Of a stretch of 64,000 nt of DNA, positions 57,501 to 64,000 are shown in pieces (the stretch's first letter is position 1; each line of letters starts with the position of its first letter). The stretch is taken from NCBI GenBank assembly GCA_036172665.1, contig CM069876.1, forward strand, positions 5,518,001-5,582,000, written 5' to 3'. The position numbers and the translations under genes were made by a program. This DNA is from Prosopocoilus inquinatus (lineage: Eukaryota > Arthropoda > Insecta > Coleoptera > Lucanidae). The notes beneath the pieces were generated by a model. That model was not told the DNA's origin, did no database searches, and worked only from the letters and a program-made list of their open reading frames with translations.

Positions 57501-60500
57501 TACGATTACAAAGAAGCTTAAGTCTCCCGTGAGTAACCAATACTTCTTTAAAATAAAATATTTATTATAAATATTTCGAATTGACTGAAAATTAAGATTT
57601 ACACCTTTCTGTTTGAAGAATCAAACAAATTTTTTTAATAAGATGCTATTATTTTTAAGAAAAATATTATTTTTACTAAACACGGATTTCCTCCAGAAAT
57701 CCCAAACCGTTGTCGCAATCTTATTAAGTATTCCCGTCGCATTCAAAAGAATTACGCTTACGCAGGTAGCCTAATAATATTATTGCCGTATCAAGCTTTA
57801 AACGAAGCAATAAAATTACAGCGGACCTAATTCGAGTAACAATTTTAATGTCCGAGTTGGCTCCGCCCAGTGTTTATAAGGGTGCAGTTTGCTTGCAGGG
57901 ACATCGTTTTTTGTTGAGCATCATAGTACATGTTCCGTTTATTTAACGAGAAATATCGTACGCTTATAAACGCAAGTTTTTTTATGTTAAGATTTGCATG
58001 TTATACTTTTTACGACAAGTAACATTTGAATTTTTTTATACCCATTACAGTTTTCAAGCAATTTTATAGCTTTATTCCAACCACTCGAGAAACCGTACAT
58101 TGAACGATCAGGAGCATGCGCATTAAACAAAATGTGTGTCGTTTTGTTTATTGCGCATGCCGTGTTGTTTAATGCGCATGCTCGTGAACGCGCATGCGTT
58201 CAATGTAGGTTTTTCGAGGAGCAGTTGGAACGAAGCTAATGTTTCTTTTATAATTCTGGGCTCAATTAATCATCTGTACCTGCTACTCATTACAAACTCC
58301 TGAACATCTTGTAATAATGGATACTTTATGTTCCAGATCATAGTTCGATTTTTTCCAGCGGTAGTAATCGCACGTCGCACAGAAATAGTGCGTCTTCCGA
58401 TAGTAAAATGGGCCCGTCGGCGACCGGCGCGACCGGCACGCCCACCACGGTGGGAAGACAGACGAATAACTCTTTAGCTAGCGCCACCGGTCAAATAGTC
58501 ATTCAACCTGTCTCTAATCCGCATAGAAAAAAATTAAAAACATCACAAGTGTAAGTCGAAACGTTGGTAATGCGAAATACGATTGCGTTATCTTGTATAT
58601 ACAGGCGTGAGTCAGGCGAGCTTGAATTTTTGCATTACCGGGTTTTCCTTCTCTGTTTTGTTAACGTAGCTTAAATCGATGTCGATGTATGCATGTTTAC
58701 ATCCTTATACTCCTCCTCAAGTATTAATTATAAAAGTAGAGTTTTCTTTAATATGTCCAGAGAATTGTTTTATTGGTAGGTAGTTGAGGTAAATAAAATA
58801 CTCATTATGGAATTATGGCTTTTTTTAACTAACTGCACTGTTCCTTGTCCTCCAGTTCCCGTCTGTGTATTGATTGCTATTTACTTACTAACATGCTTGT
58901 TGGAAACTGTGTGGTTTTGTGACTCTGTGGGGTTTTGTTTTGTTTTTTCTTATAATTTCTTTTCCTGTTTGAAAATCATCGTTTCTTTATGTGTTTCTAG
59001 TTTCCGTCAAACGGATGAAGACTTACAGACAGGAATGCATAAGATTTTGGATTATGTTAAAAACCATGATGACGCTTGGCCTTTTGTTGATCCCGTCGAG
59101 GAAGAGTACGCCCCTAACTATTATTCTGTTATTCGTAAGCCGATGGATTTGCAGAGAATGGAAGAGCGACTTGATGCAGGACATTACAAGACGTTCACCC
59201 GTTTTCGTGCAGATTTCCAGCTAATTGTCGATAACTGCAGATTATACAATGGCGCCGATAATGGTTAGTGCGCCTTCACACTCGTTTAAGGCACTCGTAC
59301 TAACCTAATGACATCTCTTTCAGAGTACACAGAAATGGTGGATAGTTTGCTGAAAGTGTTCGAGAGGGCAACTGAAAGATGCTTAGACGAAATCACTTCC
59401 ACTGACGAAGAAATCGCGGTTGAATATCCGGATTTGGATAAAGACGCAGCCAAGACAAACAATAAACGGAAAAAAAGTGACTCGACGTCGAGCTCGAAAC
59501 GGAAACCAATGTTGGCAGCGCAGACGGACAAAAAAAGAGACGAATCCAACTCGGAAGATTTCTCGAGCAGAAAGAGCGATTCATCTGACGTGTTCGAATC
59601 CAACACGAAAACAAACGAGCACCTAAAGAGTAATAAAAAGCAAAACAAAAACAAAAGGCAGAACAGGAAGAATTCCAAATCGGTAACGAAGAGGCATTCG
59701 AAACAATCTCCTTCTTTGCCCAGCCCAGAGCGAAGCCGAAGCAGAAGTATCACTCACAGCCCGAGCTTAGATGACAGATGGAGTAACTCCCCACCTCCGT
59801 CTTGGTCACCCTCCTCTTCCGATGAACGGTTTGATTTCTCCCCCAAAAAGAATGCCAAATGTACTGTGAGTGATGAAGATAACACTAACAAATCAAAAGT
59901 GAAGGTACAAGATAAGTGGAAAGAAATCTACGAAGAGGAAGTGGAGCAAAAAGACAAGGAAAAAGAACGTTCAAAATCACCCCCCAAGCACAAAGATAAA
60001 CACAATAAGCTGAGGGAAACCATCGAGAAGTTGAAGGCAAAAAGTGAAATCTCTAATAAACTGAAAGAGAAAGAATCCGACTTCGACAGGATGCGTGATT
60101 CATCCACCGACAATAATAAAATCGCCAGGAAACAAAACTGCAAAAACAAATCGAAGCAGAAACAAAAGAAAATTAAAAAAAGTGATTTGGATTTGGAAGA
60201 CGGAAACAGCACGATGGACAGTGTTCAGTCAGACGTTAAAAAACAGAATAAAAATTCTCACGCAAAGAACGCAGCGATCGAAGCTCTGGCTTTAGCGACA
60301 GAGCAAACCCTCAAAGACATCAATAAGTGGTTGGATGATACACCGAAATTTTCAGAGTTCAGTTCTGCTAGTAATTCTCCTTCGCACTTCTCAAGCCTAG
60401 ATGATTTCGATTCGATCGGCGGCAAACCAGACCAGGATTTTCGAAAAAAATTGGAGAAAACTATTCCGAGAAAGGATGGAAAGGACATTAAAAAGCGTCC

Positions 60501-62803
60501 GTTCAGAGATCCAGGCAAGTTGTTTCGGCGTAGGGAAATCCAAAGGACTATCGATCGCCTTCAACCGGGAAAGAGCAAAGGCAATCTCATTTCCAACATA
60601 CAGAACGCCAATAAGCCGGACGATTTATTTCCATTGGGACCACTGTCGAAAATTAAGGACACCAAGAATTCTTTGATCGTTAAGACGGATGAAAGTGCCC
60701 CGAAATTGAGTTTGGGCTCGGTACTGGACAGTTTCGGTAAGCATAAGTTCGTCGATGATTCGAAAAAGGATGAGGACGATAAAGACGGGAGTAAAAAGGA
60801 TGACGCAGTGACTGATTTGAAAAGTGGAAATCAGAGTAGCAGGAGTAAAAACGTGGGTGTTACGAATACTAAAGTCGGTTCAAGTTCGGGGAAAGCGACC
60901 CCGAATTTAAGTGCCTGGTTTAAAGCGTTTGGTGCTCCAAAAGTGCAATTGCCTCAGAAAAAGAATGATGTAAAAACCGACTCGGATAAACTGGACGATA
61001 GTAATAAGAAGGATGAATTGAAAAAGGTAGTACCGATTCCAGATTCTTCTCCAACACCAGATAGTCCAGTCATGCAGCATGGACAATTAACGTCGAGGCA
61101 ACGCAGGATCAGTACTGGAAGTAGTATGAGTGAGAGGTCATCATTTTCTCAAGATATGGACTCGCCAAGAGTGGGAATCGATGAACGTCTGGGGACCTAC
61201 CCTGCCCCTTATCCTTCTCCCTTGCATAAGTCGCCTTCAGGTGCTTCCCCTATAATGGCTTCTCCCAGACCAGATGTCTCTCCCAAAGCGGCTGCTTATC
61301 CTACCTTTAATGGACAAATCCGTGTTGGCTTTTATCAGGATACTGTTTCGACCAAGAGCAGCCCGGATAAATCGTGCAGCCCGAGGGATAATCCGCAGTC
61401 TCCATACGCTCAATACTCTGAACACGTCTATACGCCTCCGACTACACAAAATCCCTCATATTCGTACGGTAACCCACCTTATTACTCTCAAACTCCCAAT
61501 TATTCAACCTCAAATCCCACCCCGCCTTACACCTCAGAACAGAATGACACCACCGCGGCGTACTACGACACAACTAAACCATTAACGGACCAATACCAAG
61601 CCAAAATTACTCCGAATTACGCTCCTAATTCTCCTCAGTTGCCTTCGCCTGTTATGCAACAGCAACCGTCGCCTATTGCACAACAACCTTCTCCAAACAT
61701 GGAAGGTTTTCGTCAGGACCAAGCCCTTCAGTTATCTGAAAAACAACAAACGGCTATGTTCCCTGTTAAAAAACGTGCGTACAATGACGGCGATATTTTG
61801 CACGTAAGTACCAATCGATACGATGTGCAAAAATCTAACATTCAGGAAGAACAGTACGCAAATAGAAACATCGATGTAAACTTGTTAGCTGCAAGACAAA
61901 TTAATCCTGATGTCGATGCTCCAAATAAAGACGCTTCCAAGTACGTGCATCAAAACATTCCTGAGCCGAGAGTCGTGCAGAATGAAAACATCCAAGTGAA
62001 GGAACCTCAGAATAATCAGGACTCCCTAAGTTACACGTCAGTAAATGCGTTTACTTACACGTCGGAACCTAATGGTTATCCGCTAAACATCCCAACGACG
62101 AGAAACGCCTTGGAAGGTGAAAGAACCGTTGACATGTCCGTGAAGTATACCAATATGGGATACACAGGACCAGACATTGGATTCACTAGACCTTTACAGT
62201 ACAATAATTATTCAAGGTCAACACCAACAACTGCATCGGTGCAAAATCCAACGCAAAACCTCCATTATTCAGATCCGCCGACCGTCATGAACATGGGATA
62301 CAAAATGGTGAACACTTCCGCCAATAATTTACAGAGCGCTGGTAACCTGGGACCTAATTCCAATATGGCAAAGTCAACGTCGGATTCTGTGGGAAACTGT
62401 TTGGATGTTCCCTCGATACCAAGACCTTCGTACTCAACGCCTACTTCTTTAGATATTGATCAGACCTTGAATATTCGAGGCAATTTGACAAATCTCTCTC
62501 ACATTGTTGATCGATATCAAAACGACGAGAGGATGTTGGGCTTACAGACGTCAGCTTCATACTACGCAGATAAAACAATGGGAAATATGTTCAATAAACC
62601 AATTGCGACCAGTTCGTCAGGCTTGCCTATGTTCAGTCAATCTACCATGGCGATGCCATACACACACAATATTCAAGCGACCACAGCCCCCATGTACAAT
62701 AGACCCATGGCGGACGCTAGTATTATGAACCAAGACAAGACAGGGGGAATTCAGCAGCAAATTCAAGAAAAGAAGTCGAAGAGGCGCAAAGGTAGCAAGT
62801 CTG
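39537..62803 (+). CDS. dik: CECR2 bromodomain protein (Drosophila dikar), 3'-incomplete
   Basis: CECR2 pairs with an ISWI ATPase in a chromatin-remodelling complex in mammals, and the bromodomain reads acetyl-lysine. Seven coding exons are readable: 39537-39564, 39651-39739, 39797-40426, 43302-43563, 58337-58550, 59001-59263 and 59324-62803. All are GT-AG and in frame, giving at least 1655 residues. In order they encode WWEVPSIAHFCSLFRTAF (CECR2 N-terminal signature); a DDT-like region (LPLRTKVDILHALCDFRLDA); a charged coiled coil; the bromodomain (about 416-515) with YAPNYYSVIRKPMDL and the acetyl-lysine-binding Asn near 491 (CRLYN); and more than 1100 disordered residues. The last donor (GTAAGT, 62804) shows the gene continues. 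The first exon and ATG are uncertain. Introns 3 and 4 (2.9 and 14.8 kb) are crowded with ribozyme repeats and transposons. Confidence 0.93.
39651..39739 (+). CDS. dik: CECR2 exon 2
   Basis: The acceptor is TTTCTAG and the donor GTATGT. It encodes IQSWWEVPSIAHFCSLFRTA then FNLLDFDIE, nearly identical to the vertebrate CECR2 N-terminus. The ATG at 39661 is out of frame and is not the start. Confidence 0.9.
39797..40426 (+). CDS. dik: CECR2 exon 3
   Basis: The acceptor is TTCAAG and the donor GTAAAG. It encodes 210 residues from DLEEALLTDG through the DDT-like LCDFRLDADDVLDQL, ESDSLRVEPLG and YWYFYGTRLYRED to SSRIRKQ. The match to CECR2 is strong throughout. Confidence 0.95.
40526..41063. mobile_element. 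Foldback element cluster in CECR2 intron 3
   Basis: The arm GGCCATTTTCATAATCAGAC plus TTTAAATTTAAAG, with its partner CACTTTAA(G)TGTAGGGAAAC, recurs in both orientations at least five times between 40529 and 41063. The outer ends form an inverted pair (AACGGCC...GGCCGTT). It contains a decayed hairpin-ribozyme element at 40595-40683. Confidence 0.65.
40595..40683 (-). mobile_element. Decayed hairpin element with broken hammerhead
   Basis: It shares GGGAACACACTCAATGTTTC and the stem II region with 245-303, but the core box reads CCGAGGA instead of CTGACGA (40660-40666 region) and the right arm is replaced. It should be inactive. Confidence 0.55.
41222..41310. repeat. Palindrome flanking the ribozyme array (left)
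   Basis: GGTCTGTTGCTATGGTAACA and its inverse TGTTACTTTAGCAACAG(T)C form a hairpin around CAATCATAAAGC. A related double copy at 42395-42510 flanks the array on the right. Confidence 0.5.
41538..41586 (-). ncRNA. Hammerhead ribozyme motif, array unit 1 (antisense to CECR2)
   Basis: Minus strand: GTCTCTG stem I strand (41580-41586), CTGATGA core (41573-41579), perfect 5-bp stem II AGCCC/GGGCT (41557-41572), GAAA (41553-41556), stem III ACAGCTGT (41546-41553), A as pre-cleavage base, then stem I CAGAGGC (41538-41544). All core positions are canonical. Confidence 0.78.
41695..41743 (+). ncRNA. Hammerhead ribozyme motif, array unit 2 (sense)
   Basis: GTCTCTG (41695-41701) pairs with CAGAGGC (41737-41743) as stem I. 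The core CTGAAGA is at 41702-41708. Stem II AGCCC/GGGCT encloses CAAGCA (41709-41724). GAAA is at 41725-41728. Stem III is the palindrome ACAGCTGT (41728-41735), and C41736 completes a GTC cleavage site. Every invariant base of the hammerhead core is present. Confidence 0.82.
41975..42023 (+). ncRNA. Hammerhead ribozyme motif, array unit 3 (sense)
   Basis: Identical over the whole 49-nt ribozyme to the motif at 41695-41743, with the core at 41982-41988. Expected cleavage is after C42016. Confidence 0.82.
42285..42333 (+). ncRNA. Hammerhead ribozyme motif, array unit 4 (sense)
   Basis: Identical 49-nt ribozyme again, with the core at 42292-42298. Identity across three units, while the surrounding sequence varies by indels, suggests recent amplification or homogenisation. 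Confidence 0.82.
42395..42510. repeat. Palindrome flanking the ribozyme array (right)
   Basis: Two overlapping copies of the GTTGTTACCATAGCAACAGA-type hairpin seen at 41222-41310, in opposite orientation, separated by TTAAATTTAAAGG. Confidence 0.5.
42530..42666 (+). mobile_element. Hairpin element with half a hammerhead
   Basis: Inverted arms run GTACAAAGTTTTTTTAATCTC to GAGATTAAAAAAACTTTGTAC. Inside, stem II and GAAA (AGCTATAAATCTATAGC then GAAACG) and stem I survive, but the CTGACGA box and its 5' flank are deleted. Related to 205-345. Confidence 0.6.
42766..43001. mobile_element. MITE of the GAAAGCAAAAA family, best preserved copy
   Basis: The left end is GTTGAAAGCAAAAAAAGTAG and the right end is the inverse CTACTTTTTTTTTGCC then ATTGTAC. 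Inner pairing runs through CACAGTTTCCTGTAATCATT and CTTTCTCAAAAT. It lies in CECR2 intron 3. Confidence 0.6.
43011..43183. mobile_element. pogo/Tigger-like MITE
   Basis: The ends are CAGTGAAATCTCT and AGAGGTTTCACTG, inverted, with TA on both outer sides (43009-43010 and 43184-43185). The 173-bp size, the CAGTGAAAYCTCT ends and the TA target fit pogo/Tigger non-autonomous elements. It lies 120 bp upstream of CECR2 exon 4. Confidence 0.75.
43302..43563 (+). CDS. dik: CECR2 exon 4 (charged coiled coil)
   Basis: The acceptor is TATTTCAG and the donor GTTAGT. It encodes EIIAVEEEKFEVQKQIDIEK followed by Glu/Lys/Arg-rich helix, matching the long charged helix before the bromodomain of CECR2. It ends in phase 1. 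Confidence 0.9.
43790..44145 (+). repeat. GCGCACACAGAAAAAT minisatellite
   Basis: About 20 units of 14-16 bp with consensus (G)CGCACACAGAAAAAT and variants (TGCTCACACGGAAAAAAG, CCCACACAGAAATT). A higher-order pattern of about 100 bp is visible. All three plus frames and two minus frames stay open, giving repetitive HTEKxAHRK-type peptides. That follows from the unit lacking stops and is not evidence of a protein. Confidence 0.85.
44290..44338 (-). ncRNA. Hammerhead ribozyme motif, antisense, CECR2 intron 4
   Basis: Minus strand: stem I strand GTTTCTG (44332-44338) pairs with CAGAGGC (44290-44296) using G-T pairs. CTGAAGA is at 44325-44331, stem II AGCCC/GGGCT at 44309-44324, GAAA at 44305-44308, stem III ACAGCTGT, and C opposite 44297. 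Confidence 0.75.
44441..44489 (+). ncRNA. Hammerhead ribozyme motif, sense, CECR2 intron 4
   Basis: The same 49-nt motif as at 41695-41743, with CTGAAGA at 44448-44454 and stem I GTCTCTG/CAGAGGC intact, although the unit upstream of it is truncated. Confidence 0.8.
45024..45198. mobile_element. Weak MITE with CTTCACAAAAA ends
   Basis: CTTCACAAAAATTATTTAAT on the left is imperfectly mirrored by TTTTTTTTGTGAAACTCAC on the right, with ATTAATC/GATTAAT pairs inside. Boundaries are not secure. Confidence 0.4.
45708..47374 (+). mobile_element. hAT-like element with a nested palindrome
   Basis: The ends are CAGAGATGGGAAAATACTT and AAGATACTCCCAGCTCTG. The flanks CTTACTGT (45700-45707) and CTTATGGT (47375-47382) match at 6 of 8, a degenerate 8-bp duplication. 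The interior is full of AAGATACTATAGTATCTAAG-type motifs, typical of this MITE style. A ~910-bp foldback sits inside (45767-46680). Confidence 0.6.
45767..46680. mobile_element. Foldback element with ~350-bp arms
   Basis: Arms at about 45767-46135 and 46330-46680 are reverse complements over most of their length. They share GGTTAAAT...AAAAGTTGC ends, CAAAAAAATCTTTTCTA, CGAATTTAATATAAAAA and ACAGTTGACAGTCGTATCTA. The spacer is about 200 bp. Non-coding. Confidence 0.7.
47880..48131. mobile_element. MITE with ~53-bp inverted arms
   Basis: 47880-47932 and 48077-48131 are reverse complements, sharing GACATTTAACATGTC and TTCGGAAGTACAACG. Ends are GGTCCCTAG and CTGGAGACC. Confidence 0.7.
48135..48323 (-). 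pseudogene. Orphan exon-like fragment of an unidentified protein
   Basis: A 62-codon minus-strand frame with normal, non-repetitive composition (VYQIQTATGEVTSVYGEAEI, then EKYEIWSRGDSGRHC). It begins directly after a plausible acceptor (ATACTAG) and ends where a MITE begins. It could be a captured exon or a fragment of a transposon protein. I do not recognise the family, and nothing adjacent continues it. Confidence 0.3.
48335..48600. repeat. One-ended relative of the RanGAP-intron GTAC element
   Basis: CCGCACCTTCAAATGAATTCC followed by ATTAGAGTGGGC resembles the terminus at 6782. ATGGACACTGACAGTTATTG near 48552 resembles the inner segment at about 6895-6915 in reverse complement. No second end is seen. 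Confidence 0.45.
49182..49668. mobile_element. Element with TACAGGG/CCCTGTA ends
   Basis: ATACAGGGCGTTCC on the left and GGTCCACCCTGTA on the right are short inverted ends. The interior is AT-rich and shows two further CAGGGTA-like relics (49239, 49485). The boundaries are reasonable, the class unknown. Confidence 0.4.
50015..50140 (+). repeat. CCATGGTAACATCTAATTAA repeat, copy 3
   Basis: Matches 36240-36360 and 7906-8000 from GTAACCATGGTAACATC to GAATTGGACTGGCCGTA, with small indels. Confidence 0.55.
50690..51520. repeat. T-rich low-complexity tract
   Basis: About 830 bp of strongly T-biased plus strand made of degenerate TTTTTTTGTTTTxCGA and CTTTTATTTC blocks. Phe/Leu/Ser-rich frames across it result from composition. 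Texture is similar to the A-rich minisatellite at 1655-2400 in reverse complement. Confidence 0.45.
51521..52593. mobile_element. Inverted-repeat element split by another element
   Basis: The outer arms run AGCTGAGTCTTTCTACAATT to CTCGTCTTAAC on the left. On the right they are the reverse complement, GTTAAGACGACGATACCGG to GAAAGACTCAGCT. The spacer between the arms is mostly the nested element 51618-52479. Confidence 0.65.
51618..52479. mobile_element. Nested 860-bp element with 31-bp inverted repeats
   Basis: The left end is ATACAGGGTGTTCTTTTACT followed by GTGTGCAAATA. The right end is the reverse complement with one mismatch. No transposase is seen. TA or TATA at the edges suggests a TA target. 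Confidence 0.7.
52581..52788 (+). repeat. Perfect 104-bp tandem duplication
   Basis: 52581-52684 and 52685-52788 are identical apart from the A-run at the junction (both contain CTCAGCTTTTCAGTTAAATT and CCTAGGAACAGAAATACAAG). It starts in the right arm of the element above and is very recent, or an assembly artefact. Confidence 0.8.
52789..53624. other. No feature recognised
   Basis: AT-rich intron sequence of CECR2 with only chance frames. No inverted-repeat ends seen. Confidence 0.4.
54344..56795 (+). mobile_element. 2.45-kb GTAC element, copy B
   Basis: Bounded by TGTACA at 54344-54349 and 56790-56795. The empty site in the sister element (about 23088, AATTTGTACAACAAATT) has a single TGTACA. 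Inverted ends are ACTTCTGCTATAAAGTTT and AAACTTTTAAGCATTAGT. It is collinear with 19423-16788 on the opposite strand. It has no transposase but carries a sense-orientation hammerhead motif. Confidence 0.8.
56017..56063 (+). ncRNA. Candidate hammerhead ribozyme inside GTAC element copy B
   Basis: CTTCTG stem I strand (56017-56022), CTGACGA (56023-56029), stem II AGCCC/GGACT with one C-A mismatch, GAAA (56046-56049), palindromic stem III ACAGCTGT, A57, then CAGAGG (56058-56063). Homologous to 17520-17566 and related to the array ribozymes. It lies in CECR2 intron 4 in the sense orientation. Confidence 0.58.
58068..58237. mobile_element. MITE just upstream of CECR2 exon 5
   Basis: The outer arm AGCTTTATTCCAACCACTCG pairs with CGAGGAGCAGTTGGAACGAA then GCT. 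The inner arm GAGCATGCGCATTAAACAA pairs with TTGTTTAATGCGCATGCTC. Total 170 bp, ending 99 bp before the exon. Confidence 0.65.
58337..58550 (+). CDS. dik: CECR2 exon 5
   Basis: The acceptor is TTCCAG and the donor GTAAGT. It encodes a Ser/Thr/Gly-rich linker (FSSGSNRTSHRNSASSDSK, then ATGATGTPTTVG). Low complexity, but it joins exons 4 and 6 in the right phases. It is GC-richer than the surrounding intron. Confidence 0.82.
59001..59263 (+). CDS. dik: CECR2 exon 6 (bromodomain)
   Basis: The acceptor is TTTCTAG and the donor GTTAGT. It carries most of the bromodomain: helix Z (DLQTGMHKILDYV), the WPF shelf, the ZA loop with YAPNYYSVIRKPMD, and helix B ending CRLYNGADN. The open frame continues upstream to 58807, but that part is intron. 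Confidence 0.95.
59324..62803 (+). CDS. dik: CECR2 exon 7 (bromodomain end and disordered tail)
   Basis: The acceptor is CTCTTTCAG. It begins EYTEMVDSLLKVFERATE, the last bromodomain helix. Lys/Ser/Arg-rich stretches follow, then islands likely to be conserved such as FRDPGKLFRRREIQRTIDRL and PNLSAWFKAFGAPK, Ser-Pro-rich and Tyr/Pro/Gln-rich segments, and a basic end (KKSKRRKGSKSG). The exon is 3480 nt, and the last codon is split by the donor GTAAGT. Confidence 0.93.
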
Positions 62804-64000
62804 GTAAGTTTCAATTAAATATTACTTTTTCTTTTCGGTGCTTCAAGAGCTACATTATGAAATTTAAATGAGTCATTTGGGTGTCATCTGGAATTTTATT
62901 TTGTTGGGTTGGTGGTAACATACACTGCTAGATTTGTTCAAATATCAAATTACAAATATTAACCTAACTCCAAGTTATACATGTTTGAAACTACCTTTAT
63001 TTTTTAGCATCCCAAATTACAAAAATATAATTAAAACACTTTATAAGCTCACAAAATACATAATTAGAGACATAATCTCTAAACTGACAATTGTTTGAAA
63101 TTATTTTAAGCGTCAACCAATTTCACCAACCGCCATCAACAAAACAAAAAATCCCCATGCTACATTACAAAATAACGCCGATTTTAAGATTTTTTTCATG
63201 CCTAAGCACCAAAATAGGTAAATACTACAAAATACACGTTTCATAAGACATTTTGGCGCACTTGTCCATTTAGAAAACTCGTCCTCTACTCCTTTTTTAA
63301 AAGTGAATGCGTGCGCTAAAATCACGTCCTATGAAACTTGTTTTTTAATATACCGGCTGTTTCAAATTGGGTGTGCACTGAAGGGATCTCCTAAACCGTA
63401 AGAGATACAAATTCGGTTAAATAGAAGAAAAGTTGCACGAATCAATGCCTAATTCGTATCCATTAAGAGAATAATTTTTTTCTTATTCTTGAGATATGAA
63501 TGAAAATGTGAAAAAAACGACTGTCTTTTTCTCTCTGTATCTCTTTTATTATACTTAATTTTGAAATTCTGATTTAACTTTATACAGGCACTTTTTGATT
63601 CTGCTTCGAATAGAGGTAGCAGAATTGAAGTCAAACGTTTCGTCTTTCCACGACCATCATCAGTTTCGATTTTTTAAATACAACTTATGTTATTTTATTA
63701 TTCTATTCGATAGCATTTTTTCTCCTGTTTACAATGATATATCACACTTAATAGTTGATATTAATCTGAAGCTTAAATAATACAGATTTTTATGTGAAAA
63801 TTTTATTTAATACATAATTTCAAATTTTTAGTTCATTTTCTTAGGTATAGAGTAAATTATAATAAAGTATTTAAAATTTTTCTGTATCGTTATTTTAATA
63901 ATACACTGCACTTACAAAAATGAATTTTTACCGAAAAATATCTAGTGGTTCTAATATAACTTGCTAGATCAGTATCTCAGCTTTAGTACAGGAATGAAAA
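62804..64000 (+). other. Start of CECR2 intron 7
   Basis: It begins with the donor GTAAGT. AT-rich, with no further coding exon visible before the window ends. A weak inverted pair (AAAATACACGTTTCATAAGA near 63230 against ACGTCCTATGAAACTTG near 63325) may mark a MITE. Confidence 0.5.

Larger units (their letters stand above)
53625..57929 (+). mobile_element. GTAC element copy B, interrupted
   Basis: GTAC lies at 53625-53628 and 57926-57929, with inner ends TATGGTGCTCACCAAAAACG and CGTTTTTTGTTGAGCATCATA inverted. The flanks of the insert (53625-54349 and 56790-57929) align with 22391-24471. Between them lies the 2.45-kb element copy B. Confidence 0.72.

Noticed and set aside
58807..59000. Hydrophobic N-terminal extension of the bromodomain frame, resembling a membrane or signal segment
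   Set aside because: It is intron sequence. A perfect acceptor (TTTCTAG at 59000) separates it from the bromodomain exon, and the phase matches exon 5.

Overview
This is nuclear DNA from an animal, most probably an insect. It is AT-rich, its genes have GT-AG introns from 58 bp to about 15 kb, and it carries arthropod-type repeats (mariner, a Penelope-like element, many short inverted-repeat elements). The gene products also fit an insect. A beetle is possible, but I cannot show that from the sequence.

Three protein genes are supported. (1) A complete RanGAP1 orthologue lies on the minus strand, seven coding exons from 10846 down to 3890, 537 codons. (2) An intron-less gene for an RNF26-like multi-pass membrane RING ubiquitin ligase lies on the plus strand at 31920-32912. 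(3) A CECR2 orthologue (Drosophila name dikar) lies on the plus strand: coding exons 1-7 run from about 39537 to 62803, with a DDT-like N-terminal region, a basic/acidic coiled-coil segment, a bromodomain and a very long disordered exon. Its 3' end lies beyond the window. No tRNA, rRNA, CRISPR array or prokaryotic feature was seen.

Most of the rest is transposable-element debris, often nested. It includes a decayed mariner with intact terminal inverted repeats (13385-14636); a decayed Penelope-like element with reverse transcriptase and GIY-YIG parts (26102-28500, minus); hAT-like elements with 8-bp target duplications, some nested (8997-9838, 36910-38860, 45708-47374); a set of unrelated-looking elements that all sit between GTAC tetranucleotides (6782-8417, 16788-19423, 22391-24471, 24598-24681, 53625-57929 and 54344-56795); and many small MITEs.

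The most interesting signal is not a protein. At least ten sites fold on paper as hammerhead self-cleaving ribozymes (CTGANGA, stem II, GAAA, short stem III, cleavage-site nucleotide, stem I). They fall in three sequence families. The first is a tandem or inverted retrozyme-like repeat with a unit of about 280-310 bp, in CECR2 introns 3 and 4 (41311-42382 and 44231-44678), which recurs inside both copies of the 2.5-kb GTAC element. The second is a single motif 3' of the Penelope-like ORF. The third is a dispersed hairpin element (205-345, with decayed relatives near 40600 and 42600). Five of the motifs are in the sense orientation inside CECR2 introns, so they could cut the nascent pre-mRNA. 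In all three families stem III is a loop-less palindrome, as expected for ribozymes that work as dimers.
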